Under the pieces are notes generated by a model that saw nothing but the letters and a program-made list of their open reading frames with translations, was not told the origin of the DNA and searched no databases. This document shows positions 54,677 through 63,886 of a stretch of DNA of 64,000 nt, one piece after another (position 1 is the stretch's first letter; every line of letters begins with the position of its first letter). The translations under genes were made by a program, and so were the position numbers. This DNA comes from UBA7672 sp044224605 (GTDB lineage: Bacteria > Pseudomonadota > Alphaproteobacteria > Caulobacterales > Hyphomonadaceae). The stretch lies in NCBI GenBank assembly GCA_044224605.1, contig JBGAKC010000003.1, positions 1 to 64,000 of the forward strand. The letters are read 5' to 3'.

Positions 54677-55005
54677 GTCTCGGGGAGATAGGTCAGGTCA
54701 TTCGCAATCGAAGATCAGTCGCGAACGACCCCTGACGAGGCCTATTGGCGAAGATAGATCAGCCAGGCAACGCTTCCTTGGCGGTTCGTGTGACTGCGCC
54801 TCGAGATCGGACCCCAGAGATTGATTATGTGGGTCGCTGGACACCGCCAGGAAGACGGGCCTTTCCTGACCCGCTCCGGACATTGGCTCGAATAGCCCGC
54901 CATTGGCGGGCCCTCGGAGTGCGCTTTCGTTCCCTCGCCACGGAAGCTTCCGCTTGTGGCTTTTGATGAGGACTGACAAACAGATCGCCGACATGCGTCC
55001 TGCGG
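54677..55005. other. Gene-free stretch with hairpin
   Basis: A 329-bp gap between convergent genes. GCCCGCC (54895-54901) and GGCGGGC (54905-54911) make a tight GC stem, about 95 bp beyond the VIT pseudogene stop. No gene is supported. Confidence 0.5.
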
Positions 55006-55706
55006 TCAGACGATCGTTCCAAAAACTCGTGCGATGCCCGCCGTCAGCGCCAAGGCGATGACGCCCCAGAACGGTACTCGCGTGACGGCGTTCGCAATGC
55101 TCGCACCTCCAGTGGCGGCGACCAGAGCGCCCGGCAGCGCAAGGAACACGAGAGATCCCAGCGAAACCGCCCAGATCAGCATGTCCGGCGGCGTCATGAA
55201 GACCATGACCAATGGCAAAGATGCGCCCATGGCAAACTAGCAGCAGAGGTGAGCGCAGCCTGGATCGGTCGCGCCGCCGTCAGGTCCAAGATGTGAAGTT
55301 CATCCCGCGCTTGGGCCGCCAGGGCATCCTTCGCCATGAAGTGGTCCGGCGCCTGCCGCGCAAGAGCCGGCTCAAGCCCTCGCGCGACATAGATTGCGGC
55401 CAGCTCTTCGTGCTCGGCGACGGGGTCATCGCGCAGTTCCCGCGTCTCCCGGGCGATATCCGCTTTCTCCGTGTCGGATTGCGAGCTGTGGGAAACTTAT
55501 TCGCCCGCAGCCATCGACATGGCCCCAGCGACCAGACCAGCTATACCGGCAATGAGAATGTCGTTACGAGTGGCAGCGGCAGCCGCAACGCCCACAATAA
55601 GGCTCGCAGTGGAGACGATGCCATCGTTGGCGCCGAGAACCGCTGCGTGCAGCCAGCCAATGCGCTCAATTGCAAGACGTTCAGTGTGAAGACGAAGCCG
55701 GATCAC
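55006..55706 (-). pseudogene. Broken VIT1/CCC1-family iron-manganese transporter
   Basis: Family sequence runs the full length but is interrupted twice. The N-terminal part (from ATG 55706: ERIGWLHAAVLGANDGIVS, then AGIAGLVAGAMSMAAGE) ends at a TAA at 55497-55499 where a tyrosine codon is expected, while downstream codons continue in frame (SSQSDTEKADIARETREL, then AAIYVARGLEPALARQ). A one-base loss near 55240 then shifts frame into the C-terminal helices (MGASLPLVMVF to the final ARVFGTIV at 55006). Active members load iron or manganese across membranes. Confidence 0.85.
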
Positions 55707-55831
55707 TCCAGACTCCCCGCTCGTTGTTGTTCTTGCCTCCCGCTGTCACCACTCGAGGCCGGAGCGCACCTGGGCTCCGAGCAGAAAGTGACTGAAAGGG
55801 ACTGGCGGCGACGTAGCTACGCTGGTGATAT

Positions 55832-56542
55832 TCAATCGTCCCCTTCATCGGCCCTGTCGTGTACCTGTTCACGACCTGCCCCCTCTGACTCTCCCCCTTC
55901 ACCAGCATGAGGCATGAAGGCCTGGGGGTCATTTTGAATGGCGGCGAAGACAGCGCCGCCGGTAACAAGAAGCGCCAGGATACCCGCGCCCAGACTCGGC
56001 GACTTTGCGTCGCTGGCGTCGGGATGTCGGTCAGCGTGCTTGCGACCGGTGATCATGGCGAGGACCAGGTTGTCGCGTGTCAGGGCCGACATTGCCACGA
56101 CAGCAATTACGTGAATGGCCGCCAAGCCAAGCAATGCGTAGGCGATGACTTCGTGGCCGTCCTCTCCTCCGGCGATGCCGGTCGCAACGGTCATCGCAAC
56201 CAGGCCAATCAAGGCCATGACGGCCAGCGCTCCGACCGGGTTGTGCCCAAGGGATGGCTCAAGCCTGCCATTGAATAACTGGGTTAGGTGAGCTGCGATC
56301 TTCGATGGTCGAATGAAATTTGCGAAACGCGCATGTTCGCCGCCGACGAGCCCCCAGATCAGGCGAAAGGCGATCAGAACGGCTGCGACCCATCCCGCAG
56401 GAATATGCCAAGGGGCCAGAGCACTCTCTTCCTCCGAAGAGAGAAAGGCCACCGCGATCGAAATCACCAGCAGCCAATGAAAGATGCGAACGCCTGGATC
56501 CCAGACCTTCACCGTGCGACGCGCCATTACTGGGTGAGACAT
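55832..56542 (-). CDS. Cytochrome b561-family membrane protein
   Basis: About 236 residues from ATG 56542, where GGAGG lies 5 bp before. Four membrane helices with the b561/HyaC pattern: KVWDPGVRIFHWLLVISIAVAFL, GWVAAVLIAFRLIWGLVGG, HNPVGALAVMALIGLVAM, and a helix with IHVIAVVAMSALTRDNLVLAMITGRK. Histidines suit two haem b. A C-terminal extra helix and acidic tail follow. It transfers electrons across the inner membrane. Its promoter shares an exact 20-bp box with the second b561 operon. Confidence 0.85.
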   Translation of the reverse strand: MSHPVMARRTVKVWDPGVRIFHWLLVISIAVAFLSSEEESALAPWHIPAGWVAAVLIAFRLIWGLVGGEHARFANFIRPSKIAAHLTQLFNGRLEPSLGHNPVGALAVMALIGLVAMTVATGIAGGEDGHEVIAYALLGLAAIHVIAVVAMSALTRDNLVLAMITGRKHADRHPDASDAKSPSLGAGILALLVTGGAVFAAIQNDPQAFMPHAGEGGESEGAGREQVHDRADEGDD

Positions 56543-56578
56543 GACAACCTCCGACAATAAAGCACTGTATGAACAACA

Positions 56579-56598
56579 CGCTGACGCGAAGCTGACAG
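56579..56598 (-). promoter_or_regulatory. 20-bp direct-repeat box, copy 1
   Basis: On the minus strand it reads CTGTCAGCTTCGCGTCAGCG, 37 bp upstream of the cytochrome b561 start. TGTCAG and CGTCAG are 11 bp apart, as in OmpR-family sites. The identical 20 bases occur at 58540-58559. Confidence 0.7.
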
Positions 56599-56751
56599 GC
56601 TGGCGAAGGCGACGGAGACATCTAACCGCAACGCTCCTATTGGGAGGCAGCCTGATGGCTGCGCTCGTTCTATATGGGCAAGGTGCGTGCGGGCGCCGAC
56701 TGAGATCATCCGGGGCGCGTTCGCAGATCGCAGGATGAAGATGGCGCCGCC

Positions 56752-57963
56752 TCAATCCGTTTGGCGACGGTCGTCCTTGATGGCGCGGTGCGAGGCGAGC
56801 ACCAGGACAGCTGCTGCCGCCGCGAAACCGGCGCCAATCAGAAAGGTCGCATTCGCCCCCCAGATCTCCCAGGCGCTGCCAGCGATGAGGCTCGCGAACA
56901 GAAGCGACAGGCCTGTGGCCAGATTGAAGACACCGAACGCAGCGCCCCGCAGCTGTTCGGGCGCATGGTCAGCGACCAGCTTGGCGAGCAATCCCTGAGT
57001 CAAAGCCAGATGCAGTCCCCATAATCCGACACCTGCGAAGGCGCCGATCAGATCTGGTATGAGAATGAATGCCGCATCGGCGAGGATCAGCGCTGCAAGA
57101 CCGGCCAGCAGCAGGCCGCTGGCTGGCGCCTTGTCCGCGATTGCACCCGCAGGATATGCACCCAGCGCATAGACTACATTCATCGCAACCAGAACGGCAG
57201 GAGCCAGCGCGAGCGGCAATCCCTCGTCGTGAGCTTCAAGCACCAGGAAGGCTTCGCTGAACCGCGCCAGCGTGAATACCACGCCAATGACGATTACAAT
57301 CCAGTATCCCTGCGTGAACTGACGCATGTCTTTCCACCTGATGGGAGAGAGCCTCCTGCCGGCCTCCACCCGGGCCGCAGGTTCATTCACGCCGAGGAGA
57401 ACGCACGCAACAGCGAGCAAGGCCGGAAGGAATGCCGCCCAGAACACCAGCCTGATGTCGTTTGCTAAGGCGAACATGAGTGCGATTGCCGCGAGAGGAC
57501 CAACGAACGCGCCTGCGGTATCGAGACCCTGGCGCAGCCCGAAGGCGCGTCCGCGTATCTCGGCCGGCGTGACATCGGCAATGAGTGCATCGCGTGGCGC
57601 ACCCCTGATGCCCTTCCCGACCCGGTCTGCGAACCGGGCCAGAAGAACAATGAACGGACCGCCCGCAATCGCAAAGAGGGGTTTGGTCATGGCGCCGAGG
57701 CCATAGCCGACAAGGATCAGTGGCTTTCTCCTGCCCCAACGATCCGACAGGTAGCCGGAAAAGACCTTGGAGATGGCCGCGGTCGATTCGGCGACGCCAT
57801 CGATCAATCCGACCATGGCGACGCTGGCCCCGAGCGCGCCAGTGAGGAACAGCGGCAACAGCGCATGAATCGCCTCGGACGAGACGTCCATGAAAAAGCT
57901 GACCAATCCGAGGGCCCAAACGGTCCGCGGTATTGTTGGGCGTCGAGACGTATCGCTTCGCAT
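56752..57963 (-). CDS. MFS transporter
   Basis: A protein of 403 residues with 11-12 helices. The MFS loop is YLSDRWGRRKPLILVGYGLG between helices 2 and 3, and RVGKGIRGAPRDALIADVTP follows. The latter resembles the YcaD/YfcJ-type and quinolone-antiport-like drug efflux group. Substrate unknown. It ends about 210 bp before the b561 start and is probably separately transcribed. Confidence 0.85.
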   Translation of the reverse strand: MRSDTSRRPTIPRTVWALGLVSFFMDVSSEAIHALLPLFLTGALGASVAMVGLIDGVAESTAAISKVFSGYLSDRWGRRKPLILVGYGLGAMTKPLFAIAGGPFIVLLARFADRVGKGIRGAPRDALIADVTPAEIRGRAFGLRQGLDTAGAFVGPLAAIALMFALANDIRLVFWAAFLPALLAVACVLLGVNEPAARVEAGRRLSPIRWKDMRQFTQGYWIVIVIGVVFTLARFSEAFLVLEAHDEGLPLALAPAVLVAMNVVYALGAYPAGAIADKAPASGLLLAGLAALILADAAFILIPDLIGAFAGVGLWGLHLALTQGLLAKLVADHAPEQLRGAAFGVFNLATGLSLLFASLIAGSAWEIWGANATFLIGAGFAAAAAVLVLASHRAIKDDRRQTD

Positions 57964-58029
57964 TCCCGGACCCGTTCTTTCCCCATCTTAGGCCGGTAGT
58001 ATTGCGTGCGCTTGATGCAAGGACCATCG

Positions 58030-58325
58030 TCAATGGAGGAAGCCCTGCATCGGGAATGGTCCGGCGAACATGCCGACCAGCGATATTGCGACCAGCGACA
58101 TGGCGACCGAGCCCCGAACATAGACCAGCGCCATCCCCGCATCGCCACGCTCCCAAAGCAAGGCTGCGTCAAGAGAGAATGTGGAAAAGGCCACGACACC
58201 GCCAAGGAACCCCGTTGTCAGGAGAAAGCGGAGGGTCTGTCCGTTGGGCTCACCGCGATCAGGACACCAGCCTGCCAGCACGCCCATGAGGAAGCCCCCA
58301 CTGCGTTGACGCGGGATAAGTCCCG
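58030..58325 (-). pseudogene. crcB (Fluc fluoride channel) C-terminal remnant
   Basis: The minus strand encodes the second half of CrcB: VNAVGGFLMGVLAGW, then TLRFLLTTGFLGGVVAFSTFSLDAALLWERG and YVRGSVAMSLVAISLVG. The fluoride-path motif FSTFS is present. No N-terminal half or start is visible beyond about 58325, and a shift is needed to join the preceding bases. So the channel is truncated and presumably inactive. Confidence 0.75.
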
Positions 58326-58329
58326 GGAA

Positions 58330-58616
58330 TGAACGGCGGCGCTATGGCTCTTCGCTTCGCGCTCGGGCGCTGTCGTCGTGGATGCTCAATTGAGTGCACC
58401 GCTGTGGCGACACCTGGAATGGCTGCACGGCAGCATGCCGATGATCAGCCGCAGGTCGGTTGCCCAGGCGATCACCGGACTGAACTTTACGATGCCAGGC
58501 GATCGCTTCGCTGCACAAAATCGACACCACGACCGGGCGCTGTCAGCTTCGCGTCAGCGCGAACTTTCATCCTCGGATCACTGGGCGAACCATCCCGGTC
58601 AAACAAGGAGACGGTC
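58330..58616 (+). promoter_or_regulatory. Leader of the PepSY-cytochrome b561 operon with 20-bp box at 58540-58559
   Basis: The gap lacks a gene. At 58540-58559 it contains CTGTCAGCTTCGCGTCAGCG, identical to the box on the minus strand at 56579-56598. The box is 57 bp upstream of the PepSY start. Its half-sites TGTCAG and CGTCAG are 11 bp apart; the response regulator encoded at 59489 in the same operon is the likely ligand. Confidence 0.7.
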
Positions 58617-58892
58617 ATGCATATCATTCGCAAATCAGCCCTGCTCGGCGCTTTCGCCATCGCGCTCGCCGCGCCGGCGTTCGCCGGCCCGCAGTGCACC
58701 ACCGAACCGAAGGACAAGTGGATGTCCGAAACGGCAATGAAGGCGAAAATCGAGAAGGAGGGCTATCGCATCAAGACCTTCCAGGTCAGCGGCAGCTGCT
58801 ATGAGATCTACGGTTTCGACAAGGAAGGTCGGAAAGTGGAAATCTACTTCAATCCAGTCGACGGCGCCGTCGTGAAGAAGAACGTGGGCTAG
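58617..58892 (+). CDS. PepSY-domain periplasmic protein
   Basis: A protein of 91 residues with AAGGAG 6 bp before the ATG. The signal peptide ends at AFA. One PepSY domain: WMSETAMKAKIEKEGYRIKTFQVSGSCYEIYGFDKEGRKVEIYFNP in two overlapping parts, typical of the short PepSY_2 type. Such genes regularly precede cytochrome b561 and a two-component pair, as here. Probably a periplasmic sensor or accessory protein. Confidence 0.85.
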   Translation: MHIIRKSALLGAFAIALAAPAFAGPQCTTEPKDKWMSETAMKAKIEKEGYRIKTFQVSGSCYEIYGFDKEGRKVEIYFNPVDGAVVKKNVG

Positions 58893-58899
58893 AGCCTCG

Positions 58900-59514
58900 A
58901 TGAACAGCGACCCCATGGCGCCCGAACAAACTGCCCGCGCGACCCGCGCGCCCATTCCCGAGATCCGGGTCTGGGATCCGGTCGTGCGCTTGTTCCACTG
59001 GACGCTCGCGCTTGGATGCATCCTCAACCTCACTCTGCTCCGTGAGATTGAGCCGGCGCATCACTATGTCGGCTATGCCGTCCTTGCGGCGCTGACCGTT
59101 CGGGTGCTGTGGGGTTTCGTCGGAACACCTCACGGCCGCTTCTCCGACTTTCTCGTGGGACCACGCCGCTTCGCCAGCTATCTACGCAAGGCCCTCAACG
59201 GAAACGCTCCGCGCTATGTCGGCCATAATCCGGCTGGCGGTTTGATGATGCTGCTTCTGATGATGCTTGCGGCGGTGGCCGGCGTCAGCGGATGGATGAT
59301 GCAGCTCGACCCGTTCTGGGGCGAAGTATGGGTGGAGGACCTGCACGAAGCGGCCGCCAATGCGATCCTGCTGCTGGCTATCGTTCACATCGTGGCGGCT
59401 CTTGTCGAAAGCTGGCATCATCGGGAAAATCTGATCAAAGCCATGATCACCGGGCGCAAGCGCGCCGCAACTGGAACTGACGTGGACCATGCGCCTCCTC
59501 CTGGTGGAAGATAA
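58900..59514 (+). CDS. Cytochrome b561-family membrane protein, second copy
   Basis: A protein of 204 residues with four helices: RVWDPVVRLFHWTLALGCIL, YAVLAALTVRVLWGFVGTPHG, HNPAGGLMMLLLMMLAAVAG, and ANAILLLAIVHIVAALVESWHH. Histidine positions match the copy at 55832-56542. Seven bp separate it from PepSY, and the response regulator start lies inside its 3' end. The two b561 proteins are clear paralogues with separate but identically marked promoters. Confidence 0.87.
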   Translation: MNSDPMAPEQTARATRAPIPEIRVWDPVVRLFHWTLALGCILNLTLLREIEPAHHYVGYAVLAALTVRVLWGFVGTPHGRFSDFLVGPRRFASYLRKALNGNAPRYVGHNPAGGLMMLLLMMLAAVAGVSGWMMQLDPFWGEVWVEDLHEAAANAILLLAIVHIVAALVESWHHRENLIKAMITGRKRAATGTDVDHAPPPGGR

Positions 59515-60166
59515 CGAACGCCTCGGGCCGCTTGTATGCGAGGGCTTGGCCGGCGCAGGTATGGCGGTCGACTGGTGCCGATCCGTCGATGAAGCCTCCG
59601 CGGCGCTGTCGACCGCAGGTTACGATCTTGTTCTCGTCGATCTAGGCCTTCCCGACGGCGATGGTCTCGATCTCGTCCGCGCGATCCGCCGCAAGGGCGA
59701 CACGGTCCCGATCCTCATTCTTACCGCTCGCGACGCGCTGGGGGACAGGGTGACAGGACTTGATGCGGGCGCGGACGACTATCTGGTGAAGCCATTCGCC
59801 AATGCGGAGCTGGCCGCACGCTGCCGCGCCCTGCTCCGGCGGCCCGGACACCGGCTGGCGCCGATCCTGGCGGCAGGCCACCTTTCCTTCGACACGGCGA
59901 CCCGCCAGGCGTCCTTCCGGGGCGCCCCTATTGATCTGTCCAAACGCGAAGCCGGCGTCCTCGAAGCGCTGATGCGTCGCTCTGGTTCAGTCGTCGCCAA
60001 GGAAGCGCTGGAGGAGACGCTCTACGCCTTCAACGAACCAGTCACTCCCAATGCGCTGGAGGCCGCAGTCTCCAGGCTGCGAAAGCGACTCGATGAGGCA
60101 GGCGCGAGCGACCTTCTCCACACGGTACGCGGCCTTGGCTATTTGCTGCGGGCGCCGTCGCCATGA
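59489..60166 (+). CDS. OmpR-family response regulator (QseB/PmrA-like)
   Basis: A protein of 225 residues. The receiver is intact with VEDNE, phospho-site Asp51 (VLVDLGLPDGDG), LILTARD and LVKPF. The DNA-binding domain includes LSKREAGVLEALMRRSG and the terminal HTVRGLGYLLRAP. It overlaps the b561 gene by 26 bp and the kinase by 4 bp (ATGA). A likely regulator of the shared 20-bp boxes at 56579 and 58540. Confidence 0.92.
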   Translation: MRLLLVEDNERLGPLVCEGLAGAGMAVDWCRSVDEASAALSTAGYDLVLVDLGLPDGDGLDLVRAIRRKGDTVPILILTARDALGDRVTGLDAGADDYLVKPFANAELAARCRALLRRPGHRLAPILAAGHLSFDTATRQASFRGAPIDLSKREAGVLEALMRRSGSVVAKEALEETLYAFNEPVTPNALEAAVSRLRKRLDEAGASDLLHTVRGLGYLLRAPSP

Positions 60167-61197
60167 AAAACGTCTCGATCCGCCGCCGGCTCATCCTGGG
60201 CCTCGCCGCTGTAGGCATTGTCGGCGCAATCGTGCTGCTGCTGTTCGTGGGGATCGAGTATGGGCTGTCGCCGCCTAACGGGCTCGACCGGACGACCTTC
60301 ACGTCGATCCTCGACGAAGTCGGCGATCACGTCGTCCTGCCGCTGCTTGTCCTGCTGATCCCGATGGCCACCGCGATGCTATGGGTCATCCGGCAATCCT
60401 TGTCCCCTCTCAAACAGGCGGCAGCGCGCATCGAAAGCGCCAAATCCGCGGATCGCGGCGCACGGATTGACACGTCCAACCTGCCCGCGGAAGCGGTCGG
60501 CTTCGCGGACGCCGTCAACGGCCTTCTCGAACGCATCGACGCCGCTGCTGCGCGTCACGAAGATTTCGCTGCCGACGTCGCGCACGAATTACGCACGCCC
60601 CTGACCATTCTGGCCCTTGAGCTGGAAAAGCTGCCTGGCGATGTCGCGCCGCGCCTGCAAGAAGACGTCAAGGCTATGAGCCGGTTGGTCGATCAGCTGC
60701 TCGTACTTGCGCAGCTGGATGCACAAGCCGCCGCGCGCGCACCCCTGAAGCTGGCATCGCTGGATGACATCGCAACGCAGACTGTCAGTCAGCTCGCTCC
60801 ACTGGCCATCGAAGAGGGCAAGGAGCTGGTGCTCGACCGGCGTGGAGCCGGCGCCGTCATGGGCCATCCCGAGGCGATCACAGCCGCCTTGCGCAATCTA
60901 GTCGAGAACGCCCTCCGCGTGACCCGGCGAGGCGGCTCAGTCGTGGTCACGACGGGTTCCGGAGCCGTGATCCGCGTGAGAGATGGCGGCCCGGGCCTCA
61001 GCGATGATGCTCTGGACTTGATGCGGCAGAGGCTCAGGCGCGGTGACGCGGCAAGTCACACCGGCGCAGGCCTTGGTCTTGCGATCGTGTCCCGGATCAT
61101 GGACTTCCATGGCGGCGTCCTGCGAACGGATCCTTCCCGGTCCGAGCTCATGCTGGAGTTCAAGCTGGCCTCGCAGCCAAAGGAATCCAGGCTGTGA
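60163..61197 (+). CDS. Sensor histidine kinase (QseC-like)
   Basis: A protein of 344 residues. Two membrane helices (about 8-30 and 57-76) bracket a very short periplasmic loop of about 27 residues, so sensing is probably in the membrane. HAMP region, His141 in VAHELRTPLTIL, NLVENALRV, and GAGLGLAIV are all present. It forms a coupled pair with the regulator upstream. A remnant of the barrel gene follows it. Confidence 0.92.
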   Translation: MKNVSIRRRLILGLAAVGIVGAIVLLLFVGIEYGLSPPNGLDRTTFTSILDEVGDHVVLPLLVLLIPMATAMLWVIRQSLSPLKQAAARIESAKSADRGARIDTSNLPAEAVGFADAVNGLLERIDAAAARHEDFAADVAHELRTPLTILALELEKLPGDVAPRLQEDVKAMSRLVDQLLVLAQLDAQAAARAPLKLASLDDIATQTVSQLAPLAIEEGKELVLDRRGAGAVMGHPEAITAALRNLVENALRVTRRGGSVVVTTGSGAVIRVRDGGPGLSDDALDLMRQRLRRGDAASHTGAGLGLAIVSRIMDFHGGVLRTDPSRSELMLEFKLASQPKESRL

Positions 61198-61286
61198 GAA
61201 ATGCATGCCACTCCATGCATTGGCGCGGCGTAGACCGGGTCCTTCTGAAATGACGTTCGGGACCGTTCGAACAGCTGGGCCTGGAC

Positions 61287-61595
61287 GTCCTGCAGAATGC
61301 CGAAGCTGCCGAACAGTCTGCGTTCCTTGGTGTCCGCCAGGGGATTGCCAGTGTCGGAACACTGCCCGCCAATTTCCAGGTTGAAATGGGTCATCCGTCC
61401 AAGGTTGCAGGTCAGTGCAAGGGAGCCTCTCGCTGGAACCTCGTCCACGGATCCGTCCTTCCGCTGACGTTGATCGCATCGAAGCTTGGTGTTGAAGCAC
61501 AAGTCCTGCATCAGCGGATAGCGGCCATTGAGCCGGACCATGTACTGACCGATGAGCTGGAAATCTGCCTTTCTCAGGCTGGCGCCGACAGATTG
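61287..61595 (-). pseudogene. Decayed copy of the C-terminus of the SPOR/TPR barrel gene
   Basis: On the minus strand this stretch encodes NGRYPLMQDLCFNTKLRCDQ, then RQRKDGSVDEVPARGSLALT and FNLEIGGQCSDTGNPLADT. The barrel protein at 26361-28955 has NGRYPLMQDLRLNTKLRLDQ, then RQRKDGSTDEVSARGSLALT and FDFEIGGQYSDNSNPLVVT. The match covers the last 100 residues only; the stop is lost and several arginines or tyrosines became cysteine. It appears to be a relic of a duplicated cluster. Confidence 0.85.
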
Positions 61596-61787
61596 CGGCC
61601 AACCCCGAGCAATTCAACCTCGAGCCTGCGTATGCCTCTCGTGAATCTACGCAGATTTTCCAAGCACTCAGGGGCCGATGAATGCCAAAATCGGTAAACT
61701 CTTTAGCACGATCAGGAGAATGGGCGACCAATCGGGCTCAACCGGCGCTATAGTTGAAGACAACTCTTGCATCAGGAGCAGATCGAG

Positions 61788-63353
61788 ATGCCAACGCGTC
61801 GGCAATTTCTTGAAAAAGCTGGCGCGGTCACAACCGCCGCTGTCGTCAGCCGGGCATGCGCGCTCGCCGAACCGGCGCGCGCAGTGACGCCGCTTCCAAT
61901 TCCGGAATTGCGCGAGGCCCGCGCCAGCGACGGCAGTATCGAGCTCATTGCGGCGGAGGGACGGCACGCATTCCTGCCCGGTCGCCCCACGACAACCTAC
62001 GGGTTCTCAGCTGCTTATCTGGGACCGGTTCTGATGCTGCATCGCGGTGATGATGTGCGGTTCTCCGTCGAGAACAGGCTCGATCGCGTGACAACGACCC
62101 ACTGGCATGGGGTTCTGACGCCCGCCGAAGTTGACGGAGGACCCCATATCACCATCGAACCGGGCGAGATCTGGCGGCCTGTCCTGAAGATCGATCAACC
62201 TGAGACCACGGCCTGGTATCACGCCCATCCTCACGGTGATTCAGGTCGGCAGGTTTATATGGGGCTGGCCGGAATGATCATCATCAGAGATGGAACATCC
62301 GACCGACTCGGCCTGCCGCAGGCCTACGGCGTTGATGATCTGCCCATCATTCTGCAAGATCGGAGCCTGGATTCAGACGGCGCACTGCAATATGCGCCGG
62401 TCGGTCCCGGGCGGATGGCCGGCGTGCGGGGCGACACGCTGCTCGTCAATGGCGTCATTGCGCCGGTGGCCAGGGCGCCCGCCGGAATTGTGCGTTTGCG
62501 CCTCCTCAATGCTGCGAACGCACGCAACTTCGAACTCGCATTTTCCGACAGACGCACGTTTCACGTGATTGCTTCGGATGGCGGCTATCTCCCTGCGCCA
62601 GTGGCAATGAACGGGCTGACGATTGCCCCGGGTGAGCGTTTTGAACTGCTCGTGGACTTCTCCGACGGCAGGTCTGTCCAACTCGAGACGGGCGCAGACA
62701 GCCGTGCGGTGATGCGGATGGGACCAGACACGGGGCCCGGCATGGGATCTCCGATGATGACCGGCGTCACCGGAGGCGGCGCCGGCAGTCTCATGCGGTT
62801 TGACGTGGACCCGTCCTTGTCTGCCAAGGCGTCTTCCATTCCGGCAAGGCTTGTCGATATCCCGCCGCCCGCTGCGTCCAGCTCGATGGTCCGCCGTCAG
62901 CTATCCCTGGATATGGGCCCGGCAATGATGATGCGCGGGATGGCCGGGCCGGGCCGGGCGCCCATGGGAGGGATGGGGCCCGGTGGAATGGGAAGGGGCG
63001 GGATGGCCATGGGCATGCCCGTCGGGATCAATGGCCGCGTGTTCGAGATGGACCGCATCGATTTCGAACCGGCGCTGGGTTCGAGTGAGATCTGGGAGAT
63101 CACGCCCAGCATGATGGCGCACCCATTCCACGTTCATGGTGTGATTTTTCGTGTCCTTTCGCTCGATGGCAAACCGCCCGCACCGCACCTTGCCGGCGGC
63201 AAGGATACAATCCTGCTCGATGGACCCGCAGAACTACTCATGCAGTTCACTCAGCCGGCGACGCGCCGTACGCCCTTCATGTTTCACTGTCATATACTCG
63301 AGCATGAGGACGCAGGCATGATGGGGCAGTACGCGACGAACCAGTCAGTTTGA
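61788..63353 (+). CDS. CueO-like multicopper oxidase, Tat-exported, Met-rich
   Basis: A protein of 521 residues, with AGGAG 9 bp before the ATG. Twin-arginine signal TRRQFLEKAG. All four copper-binding blocks are visible: THWHG, WYHAHPHG, HPFHVHGV and the type 1 region FHCHILEHEDAGMM. A methionine/glycine-rich insertion lies around 380-410 (MMMRGMAGPGRAPMGGMG and further Met), as in CueO, where it binds Cu(I). It probably oxidises Cu(I) to Cu(II) in the periplasm. It stands alone, away from the copper operon. Confidence 0.9.
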   Translation: MPTRRQFLEKAGAVTTAAVVSRACALAEPARAVTPLPIPELREARASDGSIELIAAEGRHAFLPGRPTTTYGFSAAYLGPVLMLHRGDDVRFSVENRLDRVTTTHWHGVLTPAEVDGGPHITIEPGEIWRPVLKIDQPETTAWYHAHPHGDSGRQVYMGLAGMIIIRDGTSDRLGLPQAYGVDDLPIILQDRSLDSDGALQYAPVGPGRMAGVRGDTLLVNGVIAPVARAPAGIVRLRLLNAANARNFELAFSDRRTFHVIASDGGYLPAPVAMNGLTIAPGERFELLVDFSDGRSVQLETGADSRAVMRMGPDTGPGMGSPMMTGVTGGGAGSLMRFDVDPSLSAKASSIPARLVDIPPPAASSSMVRRQLSLDMGPAMMMRGMAGPGRAPMGGMGPGGMGRGGMAMGMPVGINGRVFEMDRIDFEPALGSSEIWEITPSMMAHPFHVHGVIFRVLSLDGKPPAPHLAGGKDTILLDGPAELLMQFTQPATRRTPFMFHCHILEHEDAGMMGQYATNQSV

Positions 63354-63886
63354 GAGCGAATAGCTCCGCCCCAAAAGATCTGCACGCACGGAACTGTTGC
63401 GCCGGCCCGCAACGGCATTGCCGGCCTTCGACAAGCCTGCGATTGTCTTGTCTCCGCTCTGCTGCAGACGGATTCCGAGCGCGCGCAGAATGCGTGTTGC
63501 GCGACGGCTCAGTAAGTGACGCTGAACGTGTTGCGAACAGCTGCGCGAGTCTCGAGAAAACACAGTGTCGATGCGAAGCTCTTGAAGCCCCGCACCTTTC
63601 GCTCGCGCCTTCGGATGATGAGATGCGAATGTTCGGAACAACTGTCCTCGCAAAGCTGACCAGCCGATGGCGATCACCGGGACCAGGCCGCTCAGGCACT
63701 GATCCACATGAACGCAAGCCAGCAGTCATGATCACCTTCGGATCAGCATGCTGATTCATCCCCCCCGCAGAAGACGCTGCGTCGCACTTGCTTCGCGCCC
63801 ATCGACCGCGGCGCCCTCACCAAGAGCGGCTATTTCCTCTGCGAGCTCGGCATTTTATTGTTGGGGTATTGGCTGAACTCCGCGGT
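63354..63886. other. Gene-free stretch downstream of the multicopper oxidase
   Basis: Overlapping open frames on both strands, none with a recognised product. No RNA gene or clear repeat is seen. Confidence 0.45.

Noticed and set aside
54698..54994. Minus-strand 98-codon protein
   Set aside because: No ribosome site or recognisable domain; the frame runs through the GC hairpin at 54895-54911.
56541..56738. Plus-strand 65-codon membrane protein
   Set aside because: It overlaps the promoter, the 20-bp box and the ribosome site of the b561 gene, and has only one weak hydrophobic segment.
63277..63759. Overlapping frames on both strands after the multicopper oxidase
   Set aside because: No domain, signal or ribosome site on either strand; typical of chance open frames in high-GC DNA.
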